Part shown: positions 51,118 to 64,000 of the stretch, piece by piece
Position numbering within the stretch: the stretch's first letter is position 1
Layout of the letters: every line of letters begins with the position of its first letter
DNA from: Glandiceps talaboti
Taxonomy: Eukaryota > Hemichordata > Enteropneusta > Spengelidae
Length of the DNA stretch: 64,000 nt
Assembly (NCBI RefSeq): GCF_964340395.1
Contig: NC_135564.1
Coordinates: 16,097,957-16,161,956, forward strand
Direction: 5' to 3'
Made by a program: the position numbers and the translations under genes
Notes under the pieces: generated by a model
The model's database searches: none
Told to the model about the DNA's origin: nothing
The model's input: the letters and a program-made list of their open reading frames with translations, nothing else

Positions 51118-51655
51118 ATGCAAGCCAAATTGCATGTGTTCGAACAGAAAATATGGAATCTATTCCCTGGCTGTTCTATTTTGCACACACTTATAGTATC
51201 CTCAAATAAACATTCAACCATCAAGCATGGCCCTAATGACTTAAACATCCACATATATCCATATCTGTACATATGTGAATAAAGTGTCATACCGTAGTAA
51301 GCATTCAAACAGCAAACACTGTCTCCTGTGTCAACCCACTCACACAAATATAATATACACATCCATCTAAAAGACTTTACAACTCTGGCCGGTGCGTATC
51401 TACATCATTGGTTATGCGGTGCGCGAAGTCCAAACCTTCCATACCGTCATTATTTTTCACACTTTTTCAGAAATTACGCTTGTGCTGATAATAGTGTTCC
51501 ATAACATTTGTTTTCATTCTGCCGAAAAACACTCGCGACATAGGGGTTTTATCGGTACAAGTCAAAGACGAGCAGTTACAAGGCTGCCTATATATTATTC
51601 GTATTTCCCTCGGATGAACAAAGAAAAATATTGAGGAACGCTATCTAGTTGTACG
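51118..51655 (-). repeat. Dispersed repeat D, copy 3 (diverged, interrupted)
   Basis: GAAAATATGGAAT near 51149 and ATCTACATCATTGGTT near 51399 match the 42-kb copy, followed by ACTTTTTCAGAAATTAC- and CACTCGCGACATAGGGG-like sections. About 215 bp between these parts has no counterpart in copy 2, so this copy carries a different insertion from copy 1. Confidence 0.55.
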
Positions 51656-53290
51656 AGTTCGAGCAGAAAATAAAGAATGTATGTATCGGTCCCAATCGCC
51701 ATTTGTATGAAATTACGCATGCGCTTGTGTAATTAAATCGTTCCCCTATGTAAGTATGCCATGACTTCATCCAGCAGGAACATACTCCTTACACAGCCTA
51801 CTGCCACTAATTGAAAATGTTTTGCTTGACGTAAGTAATACTTGACAAATCTTCCGATAAGTATAGATACAGATTAGGATAGGTCTCGGAGTTTTTGAAA
51901 TAGAGTGGGCTGTCCACTCGCTGTTTAAACGCCAAGGGCAAAGGCATACAGTATGTTATTATAGTACATTGTACATCCAAGTCAGTTACGTAACGCATAA
52001 TGGCAGAACATCATTTTACGCGTAATATTCAAATTGACGGCCACCACACGTGACCTCTTTTTCCATCCTTTTTCTTGTATGAATAACTTTTACATATCAT
52101 GGCTAAGACCGTGTTTGTATATTCTACCGATGCATTAGTATTTACAGTAAGAAGTACTGAAGCATATCCAAATCTAATTATGCCAACGTCGTGTTGTTAT
52201 TTTTAGATCATCTTCCGAAAAATGAATCATGCCCTTTGCTTTCTGCACCGGGTACGCTAATGAGGTTAAAGTTGCCGGGGTATATTGGATACAGTTATTC
52301 GGTATGCCGTACATACAACAATTTCATTATATTCCCATGAAGAATACCGAAATAACGACATTACGATTTATGACCATATCTTATGTCGAATTCTGTTTTT
52401 TTTTCAAAATATATTCTGTAACCCCCCAGTTCATATAAAATATGGATCTGAAATGATTAAAATCAATATTTTCCTGTAATACTCGCAATACATTCAAGTT
52501 AATTGAAATGTATTAATTTAAAAAGAGAAATTGCAAATTCTATATCTTGGTTTCGAATTACCGTTTTGTATTTAGATCTCGGGTTCATATTTATATTTTT
52601 GTGATGAGCCGGATGCTACAGACAACGCACAGTGCACATTAAATATTTGTTAACTATGACCACTCTTGCCTAATTTCATTTAGTCATTCCTCATTAGTTT
52701 CACATTTCAAAGCCAATATTTCTCATATATTTCACTTACTACTTGCTGTTTGCGGTCCTTTGTTTTCATATTCATGCAATAATATGCTTCTTTTGTCCTC
52801 GAGGAAAAGAAAGTATGAGTATTGTGTGGTGACACCAGCTAATAATTGAATCTCCCTTGATTAATGGCGCTCATATTTCAAAACATTATTAAGCTACGGT
52901 ATTATGTGATGTTAGTTTCCCAGAAGTACCATAAAGCAAAACCGGTCTCGGATCGATTTTCTCGCGAGTTTTTGAATTATTAATAACATTCCTCAAATGC
53001 ATCATGAGAAAGACATATTGCGGAGCATGAGTGGTCATGACGGAATGATCAAATGGAAGCCGATACATTATAGGTTCTCCCTCATAGCAAATTTGTACAG
53101 CTGCAGACTTCTTAACTGTGTATTTCGAAATTTGAATGACTGAAACGGAAATAACATTAAAAAAGTAAACTGCTCAAGTTGAGCCTGATCAGATCAGTGA
53201 TTTGTTATGAATACCTTTCCATGTTAAAACTGTAGACTGAGCATTGTTTCCCATAGCCAGTCCCTAGTAAAAGTTCCTGCAAGCTAGAGT
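51656..53290. other. Non-coding upstream of the receptor exon
   Basis: No convincing exon. Frames at 51807-51998, 52229-52479 and 53352-53579 (the last overlapping the downstream region) have no recognised domain. Confidence 0.4.
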
Positions 53291-53294
53291 AAAT

Positions 53295-53314
53295 AGTTCA
53301 AAGTTCAAAGTTCA
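53295..53314 (+). promoter_or_regulatory. Triple AGTTCA direct repeat (DR1 spacing)
   Basis: AGTTCA occurs at 53295-53300, 53302-53307 and 53309-53314, each separated by one A. Two overlapping DR1 elements result. DR1 repeats of AGTTCA/AGGTCA are bound by HNF4, RXR and COUP-TF-type nuclear receptors. It lies 661 bp upstream of the receptor start codon, so it is a candidate control element for that gene. It could also be a short chance tandem repeat. Confidence 0.4.
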
Positions 53315-53727
53315 AAAAAGTCTAAATTTTCACCCCAAGCGAGGTCTTGTTTTAATGGTGACATAAAAAGAGCCTGTGGTTTATCGTTGAAAGTTCGCAT
53401 TCGTCCACAAGTACCCTACTGCGAGAAAAACCTCGGGTAGAAGGATTAGAACCATGCGATATGTTTACATCGCAAAAGGTTATAATTGGGGGATTCCATA
53501 TTAATATTGTATCTACTCTGAATCTTATATCTCTACTATAAAATGAGCAATGAAATAACAAATGCTTAAATCCTTGCAAATTTTTACAAACTGCTAACCA
53601 TCATCAATGAATGGCGACCTCCTACGTGATAACACTTCACCCATACAGGTTACTACACAACCAGTGTCTCGTTTGTTAGATGCTTACTGATTGGTCGACT
53701 GTTACACGCGGTGATTTGGTGTCGGAG

Positions 53728-53740
53728 TTTATATATTATT
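53728..53740 (+). promoter_or_regulatory. TATA-like stretch upstream of the receptor exon
   Basis: TTTATATATTATT lies about 240 bp before the start codon, which would give a 5-prime leader of roughly 200 bases. That leader would contain at least one small upstream frame (ATG at 53764, stopping after 13 codons). TATA-like strings are common in this AT-rich DNA, so this is only a suggestion. Confidence 0.25.
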
Positions 53741-53974
53741 CTTTGGGTGTTGTCATTCGCTAAATGGATAGCTGCTTTGCAAGCATAACTCCATTAGGTA
53801 TCTAATGTGTGGAACACAATGATCTCCAGGAGTCTACATAGTGCCTTCCTACGCCTTTGGCGATGCCTTTACTCGTACGTATACTAGCAGTGGACCGGTT
53901 CTCTTACGTGCACCGTTCGACTCTCTGCTCCCTGCTTTGCACGACTGGATGTCAACCGCTTCGCTTCAAGTAAC

Positions 53975-54683
53975 ATGTGCTGTATTTATATCATGCCTCT
54001 AACGTATTGTTGTCAGCTTCGTGCCAGCTTGTTGGTGTTTTGCCTCTTCTTCTATCTTTCAATACCTTCGATTTTAGGAGAAGATTATAAGATTTGGTTG
54101 TCGCTCTCAGATTGGAACACTGCGTACAGTAAGGGTAGGACTGGAGCAGCATATTTAATTGCTCTTGAGAAAGTAAACCGCGATGCAAATCTCCTCCCCG
54201 GACATAATCTTACCTATGAACTCTACAACAGTACTGGTTCTGAACTTAAAACCATAGAGAGGATACTCGATTTGCAAAGAAAAGAAAAATACAGCGCTTT
54301 CTTTGGTCCAGTTTACTCCGTTGAAGCTGAACCTATCGGTAAATTATCCACAGTTTGGAATATAGCCTACATGTGTAGCAGTTGCCCAGATGATAGGTTT
54401 TTTGATAAAATGTACCGTTACGTGACAATGGTACGAACTTTTGGACCCTTTGGTACGCTGGGTGGATTTATGAACGGTATCGCAGTCAAATTTGGTTGGA
54501 ATAGAGTCGTTATTTTGGTCGGTAAAGACTTGAAAAGACCCGGGAGAAATTTCTTTGAGCAGCCTGCTTTATCGTTCAAAGAAGTGGCTCTTAAAAAAAA
54601 CATGACAATTGCTGATTTTCGGTACTTTAATGACACCAGCAACACTGAACAAATTTTATACGAACTGGCGCAAATATCCCGCA
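53975..54683 (+). CDS. Natriuretic-peptide-receptor/guanylate-cyclase-like ectodomain, exon 1 (partial gene)
   Basis: The exon encodes the first 236 residues plus one base of a secreted or membrane receptor. Residues about 16-35 are a hydrophobic signal peptide, with likely cleavage near Gly35-Glu36. Residues 38-236 match the start of the ANF-receptor (type I periplasmic-binding) fold. Visible landmarks are the GRTGAAYLIALEKVN helix (54-68), LLPGHNLTYE (73-82), FFGPVYSVEAEPIGKL (109-124), WNIAYMCSSC (128-137) and FGWNRVVILV (173-182). N-glycosylation sequons are at Asn78, Asn85, Asn209 and Asn219. The next bases are the donor GTAAGT at 54684, giving a phase-1 intron; without splicing the frame stops at 54719-54721. 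An in-frame TAG at 53885 lies upstream. Met1 is taken as start; Met7 is an alternative. Family members continue with the second lobe, one membrane pass, a kinase-homology region and a cyclase domain (NPR-C-type receptors lack the last two). None of these was found in the window. Confidence 0.88.
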
Positions 54684-55607
54684 GTAAGTATTTCCCAATT
54701 TTGTTATTTTTTAAAAATTGAAAGTGTTCTTTTTTCTCTACGTTATTTCTCTCAAAGGTTACTTGTAAAATATTTAACACAAAACAAATATGGTTTGAGG
54801 CCTCAGAGCTAAACTTATGTTATACAGTGATCATAATTCAGTTTTATCCAAAATGATATAGAAAAGTACACTGCTTAGGGAAACGGATGATTATGTCTCA
54901 GTGAGTTCCTATGGTAACCAGCTGACAAATGAGGCAAAGATACCCATCCACACGTCCGATACGGACGTGCGTGATAGCGACCGCGAAAATCTTCATAGCC
55001 ATAACATCAAAACATGTATTCATATATGGGTGACAACAATGAAATTTGATCGATCGCTTACACCAATATGTAGACGTCGATGGAATCCGTCATAACTCGC
55101 AGTTACAACAAACAGTTTAGAGGGCTGATTGGCCAGTTTGTATCTTGGCAATTACAACTGATGAAGCTTAGAATGTGTATTATCTATGGCATCCTGTCTC
55201 GCGAGAGATTAACAACGACGATAGTACACACCTCTCTTGTAATACACAGCCATGCTTATCTAATCAAACGTCACAAGTTAAAAAGTAAGTCATACGCTGT
55301 CGGCTGGTAATGGTCTATTGACCCTGACCCTGCATTGTCGTTATATACATATTACTCTTAAATAATGAATCATTCAATGATGTAGACAGAGTCATGAGAA
55401 CTTACTTAAAGTCTAATTTCTGACATGTTAAAAATTCCAATTAAAGATAAAACGGACTCAAATTATACATTACTACTTCACGTTGAAGTTGTCATATAAA
55501 TTTGACCCCAACAGTAAAGCATTATATGTTTGCCATTAAAACACAATATACGAGATCAGTAGTAGTTAATGTTAAATCATTCAATATAAATATAGCTTTT
55601 ATAGTCA

Positions 55608-55613
<6 letters not shown>
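54684..55613 (+). other. Start of intron 1 of the receptor gene
   Basis: It begins with the consensus donor GTAAGT. I see no acceptor-flanked open segment with receptor-like residues. An 8-bp hairpin, CACGTCCG-ATA-CGGACGTG, lies at 54951-54969. The frame at 55080-55310 has no recognised domain. Confidence 0.5.
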
Positions 55614-55688
<75 letters not shown>

Positions 55689-55689
55689 T
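55614..55689. repeat. (TA)n microsatellite
   Basis: About 76 bp of TA. No H-element fragment flanks it, unlike the tracts at 12.9, 46 and 62 kb. Confidence 0.95.
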
Positions 55690-57246
55690 CGAATAAAAAT
55701 GACCAGTTGGAGACATCAGCCTTACTTCCAATCCCAAAATTTATAGAGCGACGGTTCGTTGTGGCTAGCACACATTCCTCGGGTTGGTTCGTTAAAAGTA
55801 ACAATACTTCACCAATGCTACACTGCCAGTTAGAACGTTCGAACATGCGAAGATCAAGCCTATATTTCACATGCACATAAAGAATGCAAGAAAATCATTA
55901 GTCTAGTTTTGACTTCCTGATGGTTCTTATTCATTAAGTGAAAATATATTAAAAAGGATTTAGCATTTATTGGATTTTTTTTCAATTTCTTTATGGATTA
56001 TATATATACTTTAATTTATAGTTTAATATAATTTATATTTAATTTACGTGATTTAGAGCCCAATCTGTAACTTCTTCTGGGGATTTTGTTTATTTATAAT
56101 TTTAAAGTGAAGTATTTTGTAAGGCCGATTACCGAAACATGTTGAGTTATGTCGAGCTATAGAGCGCTTCAGGAAGTAAAATATGGTATAACAATTACAC
56201 TATGACGTAATAATTTAGTTACCAATAAAGTTAAATTTGAAATAAAAAATGTTTAAGTCTAAGGTGGCATTCCTCTTTGTCGCACACTAACCTACCTGTT
56301 GACTAAAAATCGATTGCTAATAGGTTTTAATGATTATTAAAGGGGGCACAAGTTGACGTAATTTTTGCGCCGAACATTCCAATTGTACATGTTCTCTTGC
56401 AGTATTCTACTTACTGAGGTATAATTGACCATCTCTTGCAATTGCCTGAACTCAAACCTTTTATTAGGACATAACTTTATAAATGATTCGATGACGTAAT
56501 TTATTATACGTATAAAAGTGTGGGAGAAATCCCCACAATGCAAATCAACTGTTGTCACAATTACCATAAGACAAATCCATGCCATCCACATTGACTTGGC
56601 TCACTAAGAAGAAGTCTACTGGCACTCCGTTGTTCAATTCGACGACATCATTAACCATGAAAGTGCTGTACATTATTCTCGCAAATAATGGATCAAAGTA
56701 TAATCAATATGTTCCTTTTGGGACCACAGTGAATGAGTAGCAAATGAATAAAAATGTCATTGAAGTAGTGGCCAATGTAAGTTTTGCTTTCCATGATCAG
56801 ACGTAGTATAGCAGATGTAATACGCATAACCATGTAATCGGATAGTTGGTAGATGAAATCCAAGAGTATGAAACTTCACAATAAATTAATGTAACAGTCA
56901 GCCAGAAAGACAGAGCCATTATACCTAGCTGACAGAACGCATAGAGAATTTTAAAAATGTCCAAGACGCTGAGTTTATCACGTTTTATTTATTGTTAAAG
57001 TGACACAGTCCGTAACTGAAGTTCCTGTTTTCGGGTGACGCCAATATACAAAATGCACACATACAACACCCTCTATGAAAACCTGCGTCAATTCCAAGTT
57101 GATAGCATGTGGTCGTGCAACATGACGCGTGATCACCGGGTCTGATATGTTTCATTTTTTAGTACATAATAAATTATGTCATGAAATAATTTTTCAGTAT
57201 AGCTGACCTCTTGGTGAGATCTCTATGATGATTTTGCAATCATATT
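55690..57246. other. Non-coding; one unrecognised minus-strand frame
   Basis: The frame 56337-56591 (-, 84 codons) starts with a hydrophobic stretch and contains FIRIINYVIES. A diverged relative of that DNA lies near 61020-61080 (shared TTCGATGACG, AATTTAT, ATACGT in the same order), but it is interrupted by a stop. This looks more like a dispersed repeat than an exon. Confidence 0.3.
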
Positions 57247-57535
57247 TACAGAGCCTGCGGAATTCAAAATACCGTTCAGCAGCTCGGTTTGATACAACCA
57301 CTCAGAAATCAATAAAAAAAACTGCATATGCTTCACTAGCACTACACTAGCAAGATGGCAATTTATTGCTACATTTAGTCTGAATGGTCACCGTACTGCA
57401 ACATGAGACAGACACGCGGGCGCCAATGTTTTGATGACTACATTTGATATCTGTGTGGTGGCACATCAGTTCATTCCATTTAGACAAAATGTTGCAAGAA
57501 ACTGTATTCATTCAATCTTGCTATCAACGGTATTT
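57247..57535. mobile_element. TIR element, family 2, truncated copy 3
   Basis: The left end TACAGAGCC, then TTCAGCAGCTC, GGTTTGATACAACCAC and the interior GGGCGCCAATGTTTTGATGA match copy 1. The right inverted arm is missing after about 57535. Confidence 0.65.
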
Positions 57536-58261
57536 TGAAATCCGCTGTAATTTTAACAGTATTTTTGCTTTGAAACTAAGAAACCACCAAAGCCCATGCA
57601 TTTAGAGACTGTGCCCCTTTAACTTCGTAATTTTGAACCGTTGTTGCTCATTGAGTGCACACCGTAACAGAACAAATATGCAGCGATCAATCTTGAATCG
57701 GAAATGTCGTTCGACATTTGACAGAAGCACGCAATCAATATATCGAATTCATGTCACCATATTATAGTGTTCTCGACATAAAGGTCAAAGTGCTGACAAC
57801 AACGGAACAGCATCATGATATTTATGGAGAAGTCTCACCTCATTCATCGTCGAATCTCCGATCTAGTAAACCATATAATAATGCAAGACGTAAACATCTT
57901 ATGAGAGAAAAAAAAAATCACTGTATTGTTACATTTCGTTTTACTTTTTCTTGTGAAAGATTGGCTCTCTGGTATTGGAATCACTGTGTAAATTAATAAA
58001 GCTATTCACCAGACTGGGTGTACAAAACTTCAATATAGCTAGTGGAGTTTCGGCGTTATGATTTGGAACTTTATGACCTTACAGAATTGCACACTGATGA
58101 GGGTTTTTAAAGGTGACAAATTATAATTACATGTATGCTATCCTTTACCAACGTTGATGGAAATGAACACACATGGTTGGGACATTACATTCTTGATATA
58201 TATACCATGATGTGTATGAAACCTGTAACTGAATAAATGTCAGTGGAGAGATTATACTATT
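57536..58261. other. Non-coding, nothing recognised
   Basis: The frame at 57718-57996 (+, 92 codons) has no recognised domain or splice context. Confidence 0.4.
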
Positions 58262-58703
58262 ATTGCAATGCTGAGTAGTGCAGGGAAGTGTTGTGTAGCG
58301 TAGCCAAAGGTAGCGCAGTGCTTTGCATGGGACATTGTAATGTAACGTAATGTAGTGTAGTGTAGTGTAGTGTAGGTGTGGCGTGTCGTGTGTCGTGTCG
58401 TATTGTATCGTGTCGTGTAGTGTAGGTGTGGCGTGGTGTAGCGTAGTGCAGTGCAGTGCAGGGCAGTATAGTGTTGTAATGTGAAGCACTGCACAATGTA
58501 GTGAGATGCATTGTAGTGTAGTGTAGTGTGATGCAGCTGTAGTGCAGTGGAGTGGAGTGGAGTGGAGTGTAGTGTAGTGGAGTGGAGTGGAGTGCAATGC
58601 AGTACAGTGTAGTGTAGTGCAGTGTAGTGTAGTGTAGTGTAGTGTAGTGTAGTGTAGTGTAGTGTAGTGTAGTGTAGTGCAGTGCAGTGAAATTTAATGC
58701 TGA
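58262..58703. repeat. (GTGTA)n pentanucleotide array with variant units
   Basis: About 440 bp built mainly of GTGTA, GTGCA, GTGGA and GTCGT pentamers. It is most regular at 58610-58680 and more degenerate at the left. Scattered related pentamers continue to about 58950. The long minus-strand frames of HYTTL-type repeats are translations of this array. Confidence 0.9.
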
Positions 58704-58950
58704 ACACAGCTTCGTACTATTAGGTAGTTTTACATCATTGTAAAGTGCAATGTCGTAGTTACTTGTCGACATGTGAAGTGTGGTGTGATGTGGTATAGTT
58801 CAATGGAGCGTGTCATTGAATAATTTCATTGGTGGACACATTAACGTATGAAAAAGTACTCTGCACTGTCGTAACATGTGGTATAGGGTTGTGAGTGTCG
58901 TTTGGTGCGGTGCGATGCGGCGTATTGTGTTGTACTGTGTTGTGTTGTTT

Positions 58951-59509
58951 CTTGTTATGAAGTCTAGTGTTACTGCTTAGCTTCATACATATACATGTAT
59001 TCATCAATATATGTAAGGACCGTTAGGATTATATTATATGGTGGTAAGGTATAAAGGAAAGAACCTACGCCCATTGTAAAGATAACCTCAGTACTCATAC
59101 GAGCAAAACGTTACCAGAAATATGAATATGCACTGTGTCTACGCATATATCGGATTTAAATGTTAGCAGAGGTCTTCAATGAAGCCCCATTTATTTGGTT
59201 ACAGTTATTCCATTCACGGATTTTATATTATACTTTAAATATCAAAATAAAGGTACCATGGCAACACAATGACACCCCAGAGGGAATTGTATACAATATG
59301 CCATGGATAAAGAGATGAACAGTAGTAAACTAATATATCCCTTTGCGATGATAATCTCCAAATATTCAATCTTTAGAGATTTGTATGGTTCCAGCTCCCC
59401 TGTTTGTCATCTCGAATGCATTAATAGATTTAGGGATTTCATATTCTTTGTCATGCGCAAGAGCCTTGGAAACTGCTACTGAATTTCAGCTCCATTTAAG
59501 GTATGGAAA
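58951..59509. other. Non-coding, nothing recognised
   Basis: No open frame or repeat of note. Confidence 0.45.
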
Positions 59510-60000
59510 ATTGAATGATGTAAATGATGACATTTGAAATCTAAAATGTTTGTGTCATGTGAGGCAGTGGAAATTGATATTTTTGTAAAGTAAAACGAAT
59601 TTGGAGAAATTGTGTAAACGTTTTGACATTAATTTGGGTCTGAAATGTTTTGTGTGATACGAGGGAAATTTACAAAGGCGATGGAAGTCGACATTTATGA
59701 CAGTAAGCTTATGAAATATTGAAATACGAATTTGGATAAATTAGTGAAGTTAACAGAAACGTTTTTGAAATTTGAAAGCTACAATATGTTGGTATTGTAC
59801 AATCGAAATTTACAAAGGTGGTGGAAATCGACATTTTCGTTAAGTATGAAATATTGAAAATGCGAATTTACAGAAATTACGTAATAAACGTTTGGAAATT
59901 TGCAAGCGACAATCGGTGTCGTATAAAGGGAAATGTACATGTTCACCTGCAGTGGGTCAGAAATAGACATTTTTCGTCACGATTCAACGATTTGTTCTGC
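59510..60000. repeat. Tandem repeat with ~115-140-bp units
   Basis: Four diverged units each carry a GTGGAAATCGACATTTT-like box (near 59563, 59677, 59817 and 59950), then TGAAATATTGAAA and GAATTT boxes. It is too diverged and AT-rich to be coding. Confidence 0.75.
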
Positions 60001-61667
60001 TTTTTCGTGGCCATCTGTCCATAGCTAATGTTGTTATCTTGTGCTTATACTACGGCATATAGAAACCATATGCTTGGCTGAGTTTACGTATTATCCGAAT
60101 CACAAGCGGGAGATGCATCCATTTGTAGATTAAGTGACTAAGCATGTGGGATTAACGCGTTGATAAAAGATCCACAGTAAAACCTAAATGGATGTTATTT
60201 CCCCTTTTTTTATAATGCAATATTGATTATATCTCTCGTGATTAGTTTTACACCCATTAATCAACATTGATGGCAGACAGTCGGGTCTAGTTTACTTTTC
60301 CATCGACAATTAAGTAACGAGGGTTTATTTCAATTGCACCCTGATGATTTAATTATCAGATTAATTTCCACTCAGCAGCTCTTCATCAAGGAATGACCTA
60401 AATAAACATCTTGCAATAAACCCGTCATACAAATGGTCTGTATACTGTTCTTAAGTGACTGGTATTTACTACCTGGGTCTAGAATTCCAACTTCAATTAG
60501 TTTCATCTCGTCTATGTATTTAAAGTGATATATGTGGATGGTGGTGTTATAGTCCATTTACTAGTTAAAATAAACATTGTAAGTTTACTGGCCAACCTAA
60601 GTGAACTATGCATCTGGTGATGAGATCAATCATTCATCACAATCACACAGCATTTTATAATCATCGCAGTGCATTTGCCCGTGACACCAATCACCGGAGA
60701 AAAAACGCAAGGGTCATACGTAAAATTCCTTTGATCGAATCTCTTTGTCGTACCACAAGTACTTATTATCACAATCACAAATCAATTATCGTGAAGGACA
60801 CGACAGTATGTATTTGATGGATATCACAACTGCGGAGTTCTATTTTCGAATAAATATTTCGTGATGGTATAATGATATGAGCAGACCATATCGATAAATA
60901 CAAGTTGTCACTCTTAAATCACGACTTCGAAGAGACATAAGTTAAATTCAAACGTTCGGTGCGGGTAATGTTTCTACATGTTGAAATATACGTACTCAAA
61001 CTAAGTATTCAGAAATAATACGTGTTCGATTCGATGACGCAATTTATCATACGTGTACAAAAACGTTAGGGAAAGTCATATAATGCCATCAACTAGAGTA
61101 TCAACGCTGAAAATGGCTTAATGCAATTTGAAAGCAGAGTGTAAACAATGACAATATTTTATGTACATATTTTCACTCGAGTAAAACAAAGCTTGTTAAC
61201 TCGGTTGTGCTACTTTAAAGTATTTCATAAAAAAAATAATGAAGACTGATTCTTTTCAGTAAAAAAATGACGTTGCTTGCAAAATGTAAGAGGATGTTTT
61301 GGTACTAACACCAACCCCGTAGTTCATTCATCATGATGTACTAGTATCCCATGTATGCATGGTGTGTTTATACGTCTTTCTAACTGGTATTCCACTCTTT
61401 GCACATATGTAAAACGAGATGAGCTGCTCCTTCACCTCCCATTTCTCTCAATTTATGTGAATTGGTCTTCTGACGTGTAGGTATTACGGGTACCACGTTA
61501 GCAATGTACCCTCGTCGACCTCGTAAATACCCCGAGTAAAAGAAAACCAACTTTTAAATCAGTAACAATTAACAACAATGTCCGCATAACCTTTTCAGAA
61601 CGATGCAGCTGCTGCCTTTCGTAGTTTGTCTATCAGGAGAGACATTTCTACCGTAGACGTCTAAGCT
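60001..61667. other. Non-coding, nothing recognised
   Basis: Frames at 60372-60557 (-) and 60608-60817 (+) have no recognised domain. Near 61020 lies the relative of 56480-56540 noted above. Confidence 0.4.
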
Positions 61668-62130
<463 letters not shown>

Positions 62131-62184
62131 GTTTTGTAAACTATTACGCTCTGCCACTGCGGTATAGAGCACTGTCTGTCAACG
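62131..62184 (+). mobile_element. Fragment of short element H
   Basis: The part from AAACTATTACGCTCTGCCAC to GCACTGTCT is in the same orientation as 12926-13002 and opposite to the neighbouring copy at 62209. It is bounded by (TA)n on both sides and has no ribozyme. Confidence 0.7.
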
Positions 62185-62208
62185 TATATATATATATATA
62201 TATATATA
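62185..62208. repeat. (TA)n microsatellite
   Basis: 24 bp of TA between two opposed H-element copies. Confidence 0.9.
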
Positions 62209-63251
<1,043 letters not shown>

Positions 63252-63510
63252 TACATCTCAAGCAACGTTTTGTTGTAACGAATTACATAAAACAAAATAC
63301 AGACACTGATAGCGCGCAAACATATAAAATGATACACTTTATCTCACTGTGAACAAAAATCAACATCACTGTCGGATGAAACAAGGATGATTCACACACA
63401 ATACTGTTTATTTGTGTTCACAGTGAGATAACATGTGACATATACATGCGTGCTATCAGTGTATGTATTTTGTTTGTGTACTTTGTAACAAAAACCGTGT
63501 GTGAGATGTA
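63252..63510. mobile_element. TIR element, family 3 (MITE-like), copy 2
   Basis: The ends TACATCTC and GAGATGTA begin a long imperfect inverted repeat of about 100 bp. The inner arms ACAAAATACAGACACTGATAG and TTATCTCACTGTGAAC are matched by complements on the right. It is a better-preserved copy than 17326-17553. The minus-strand frames crossing it are not conserved in copy 1. Confidence 0.8.
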
Positions 63511-64000
63511 AAAAAATCCACATCGTACCGTCTATATGAAACTTTGTAGTCTTTCTGGTTTGGTGGTATATTTCCAGAAACCTTCGCAAAATGATTGACA
63601 CTTTTCAGACTCGTGTCAAAGTTTGTTGCAACGTTGTAATTATTTGACAATTGCATCCTGTGTTTGTTGATAATTGTAAACAATATATTTATATCTACCA
63701 GAAACACTGGCCTGCCGTCAGTGTAAATAAATCAATGTCAACACACAGCTTATATCAACATGTTACCACAAACAGTTTTAGACTGTATGCTAGCTAGCTA
63801 ATAGTTAACTTGAGGTCGTCGCCTAATTTAAAATAGAACTTTTTTCTATTCATATGCTATCTGTCACGTACCACTTGTCATACTTTATACCAACATTTGA
63901 CAGTCTAAGGTTATACCGTCTTTATATTTAGCACTGTTAATAATAACGGAGATTGGTATACATAATGCGTCTAATCTGTAGCTGAGCTCGACTACAGAGG
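63511..64000. other. Non-coding, nothing recognised
   Basis: No open frame or repeat of note; the window ends here. Confidence 0.45.

Noticed and set aside
54684-54721. Continuation of the receptor frame to a stop at 54719-54721
   Set aside because: The 12 residues after the donor are intron-like (rich in Phe, Leu and Lys from an A/T tract) and do not resemble the receptor family.
58145-58772. Three overlapping minus-strand frames of 150-170 codons rich in His, Tyr, Thr and Leu
   Set aside because: They are translations of the (GTGTA)n pentanucleotide array in all three frames; no unique protein sequence.

Overview
The window looks like intergenic and intronic DNA from a marine invertebrate animal. 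It is AT-rich, gene-poor and dense in microsatellites, short inverted-repeat elements and mutually diverged duplications. There is no bacterial-type gene packing: nearly all open frames are under 130 codons and many are only translated microsatellites. The repeat types (a pearl/Helentron-like element with a microsatellite tail, tRNA-derived SINE-like pieces, TA-flanked miniature inverted-repeat elements, hammerhead-bearing short elements) are known from molluscs, cnidarians, hemichordates, echinoderms and lancelets. I cannot fix the phylum from sequence alone.

One protein-coding piece is convincing: a first coding exon at 53975-54683 (+). It encodes a signal peptide and the first part of a type I periplasmic-binding (ANF-receptor) ectodomain like that of natriuretic-peptide receptors and receptor guanylate cyclases, and it ends at a consensus splice donor. 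I could not find its later exons in the remaining 9.3 kb. A triple AGTTCA direct repeat (DR1 spacing) lies about 0.66 kb upstream and a TATA-like stretch about 0.24 kb upstream.

Layout: 1-8.1 kb holds dispersed repeats, including a repeat copy at 3.1-4.06 kb interrupted by an insertion that carries a 140-bp palindrome. 8.3-12.6 kb is a two-block repeat (block 1, then block 2). Block 1 recurs directly at 46.3-48.3 kb and block 2 recurs inverted at 42.8-44.4 kb. A 1.2-kb Helentron/pearl-like element sits inside the first block-1 copy and is absent from the second. 13-41 kb is mostly unrecognised DNA with three TIR element families, a long foldback, a SINE-like pair, minisatellites and microsatellites. 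45.9-46.3 kb and 61.7-62.5 kb are (TA)n-rich tracts containing short elements that each carry a hammerhead-ribozyme motif on the minus strand. 49.0-49.2 kb is a small tandem array of CArG-box-like sequences. 53.3-54.7 kb is the receptor gene start. 58.3-58.7 kb is a pentanucleotide array and 59.5-60.0 kb a longer-unit tandem array.

The most notable result is the hammerhead-bearing short element, which resembles metazoan retrozymes. Second is the set of internal filled/empty-site comparisons, which reveal insertions without any external reference.
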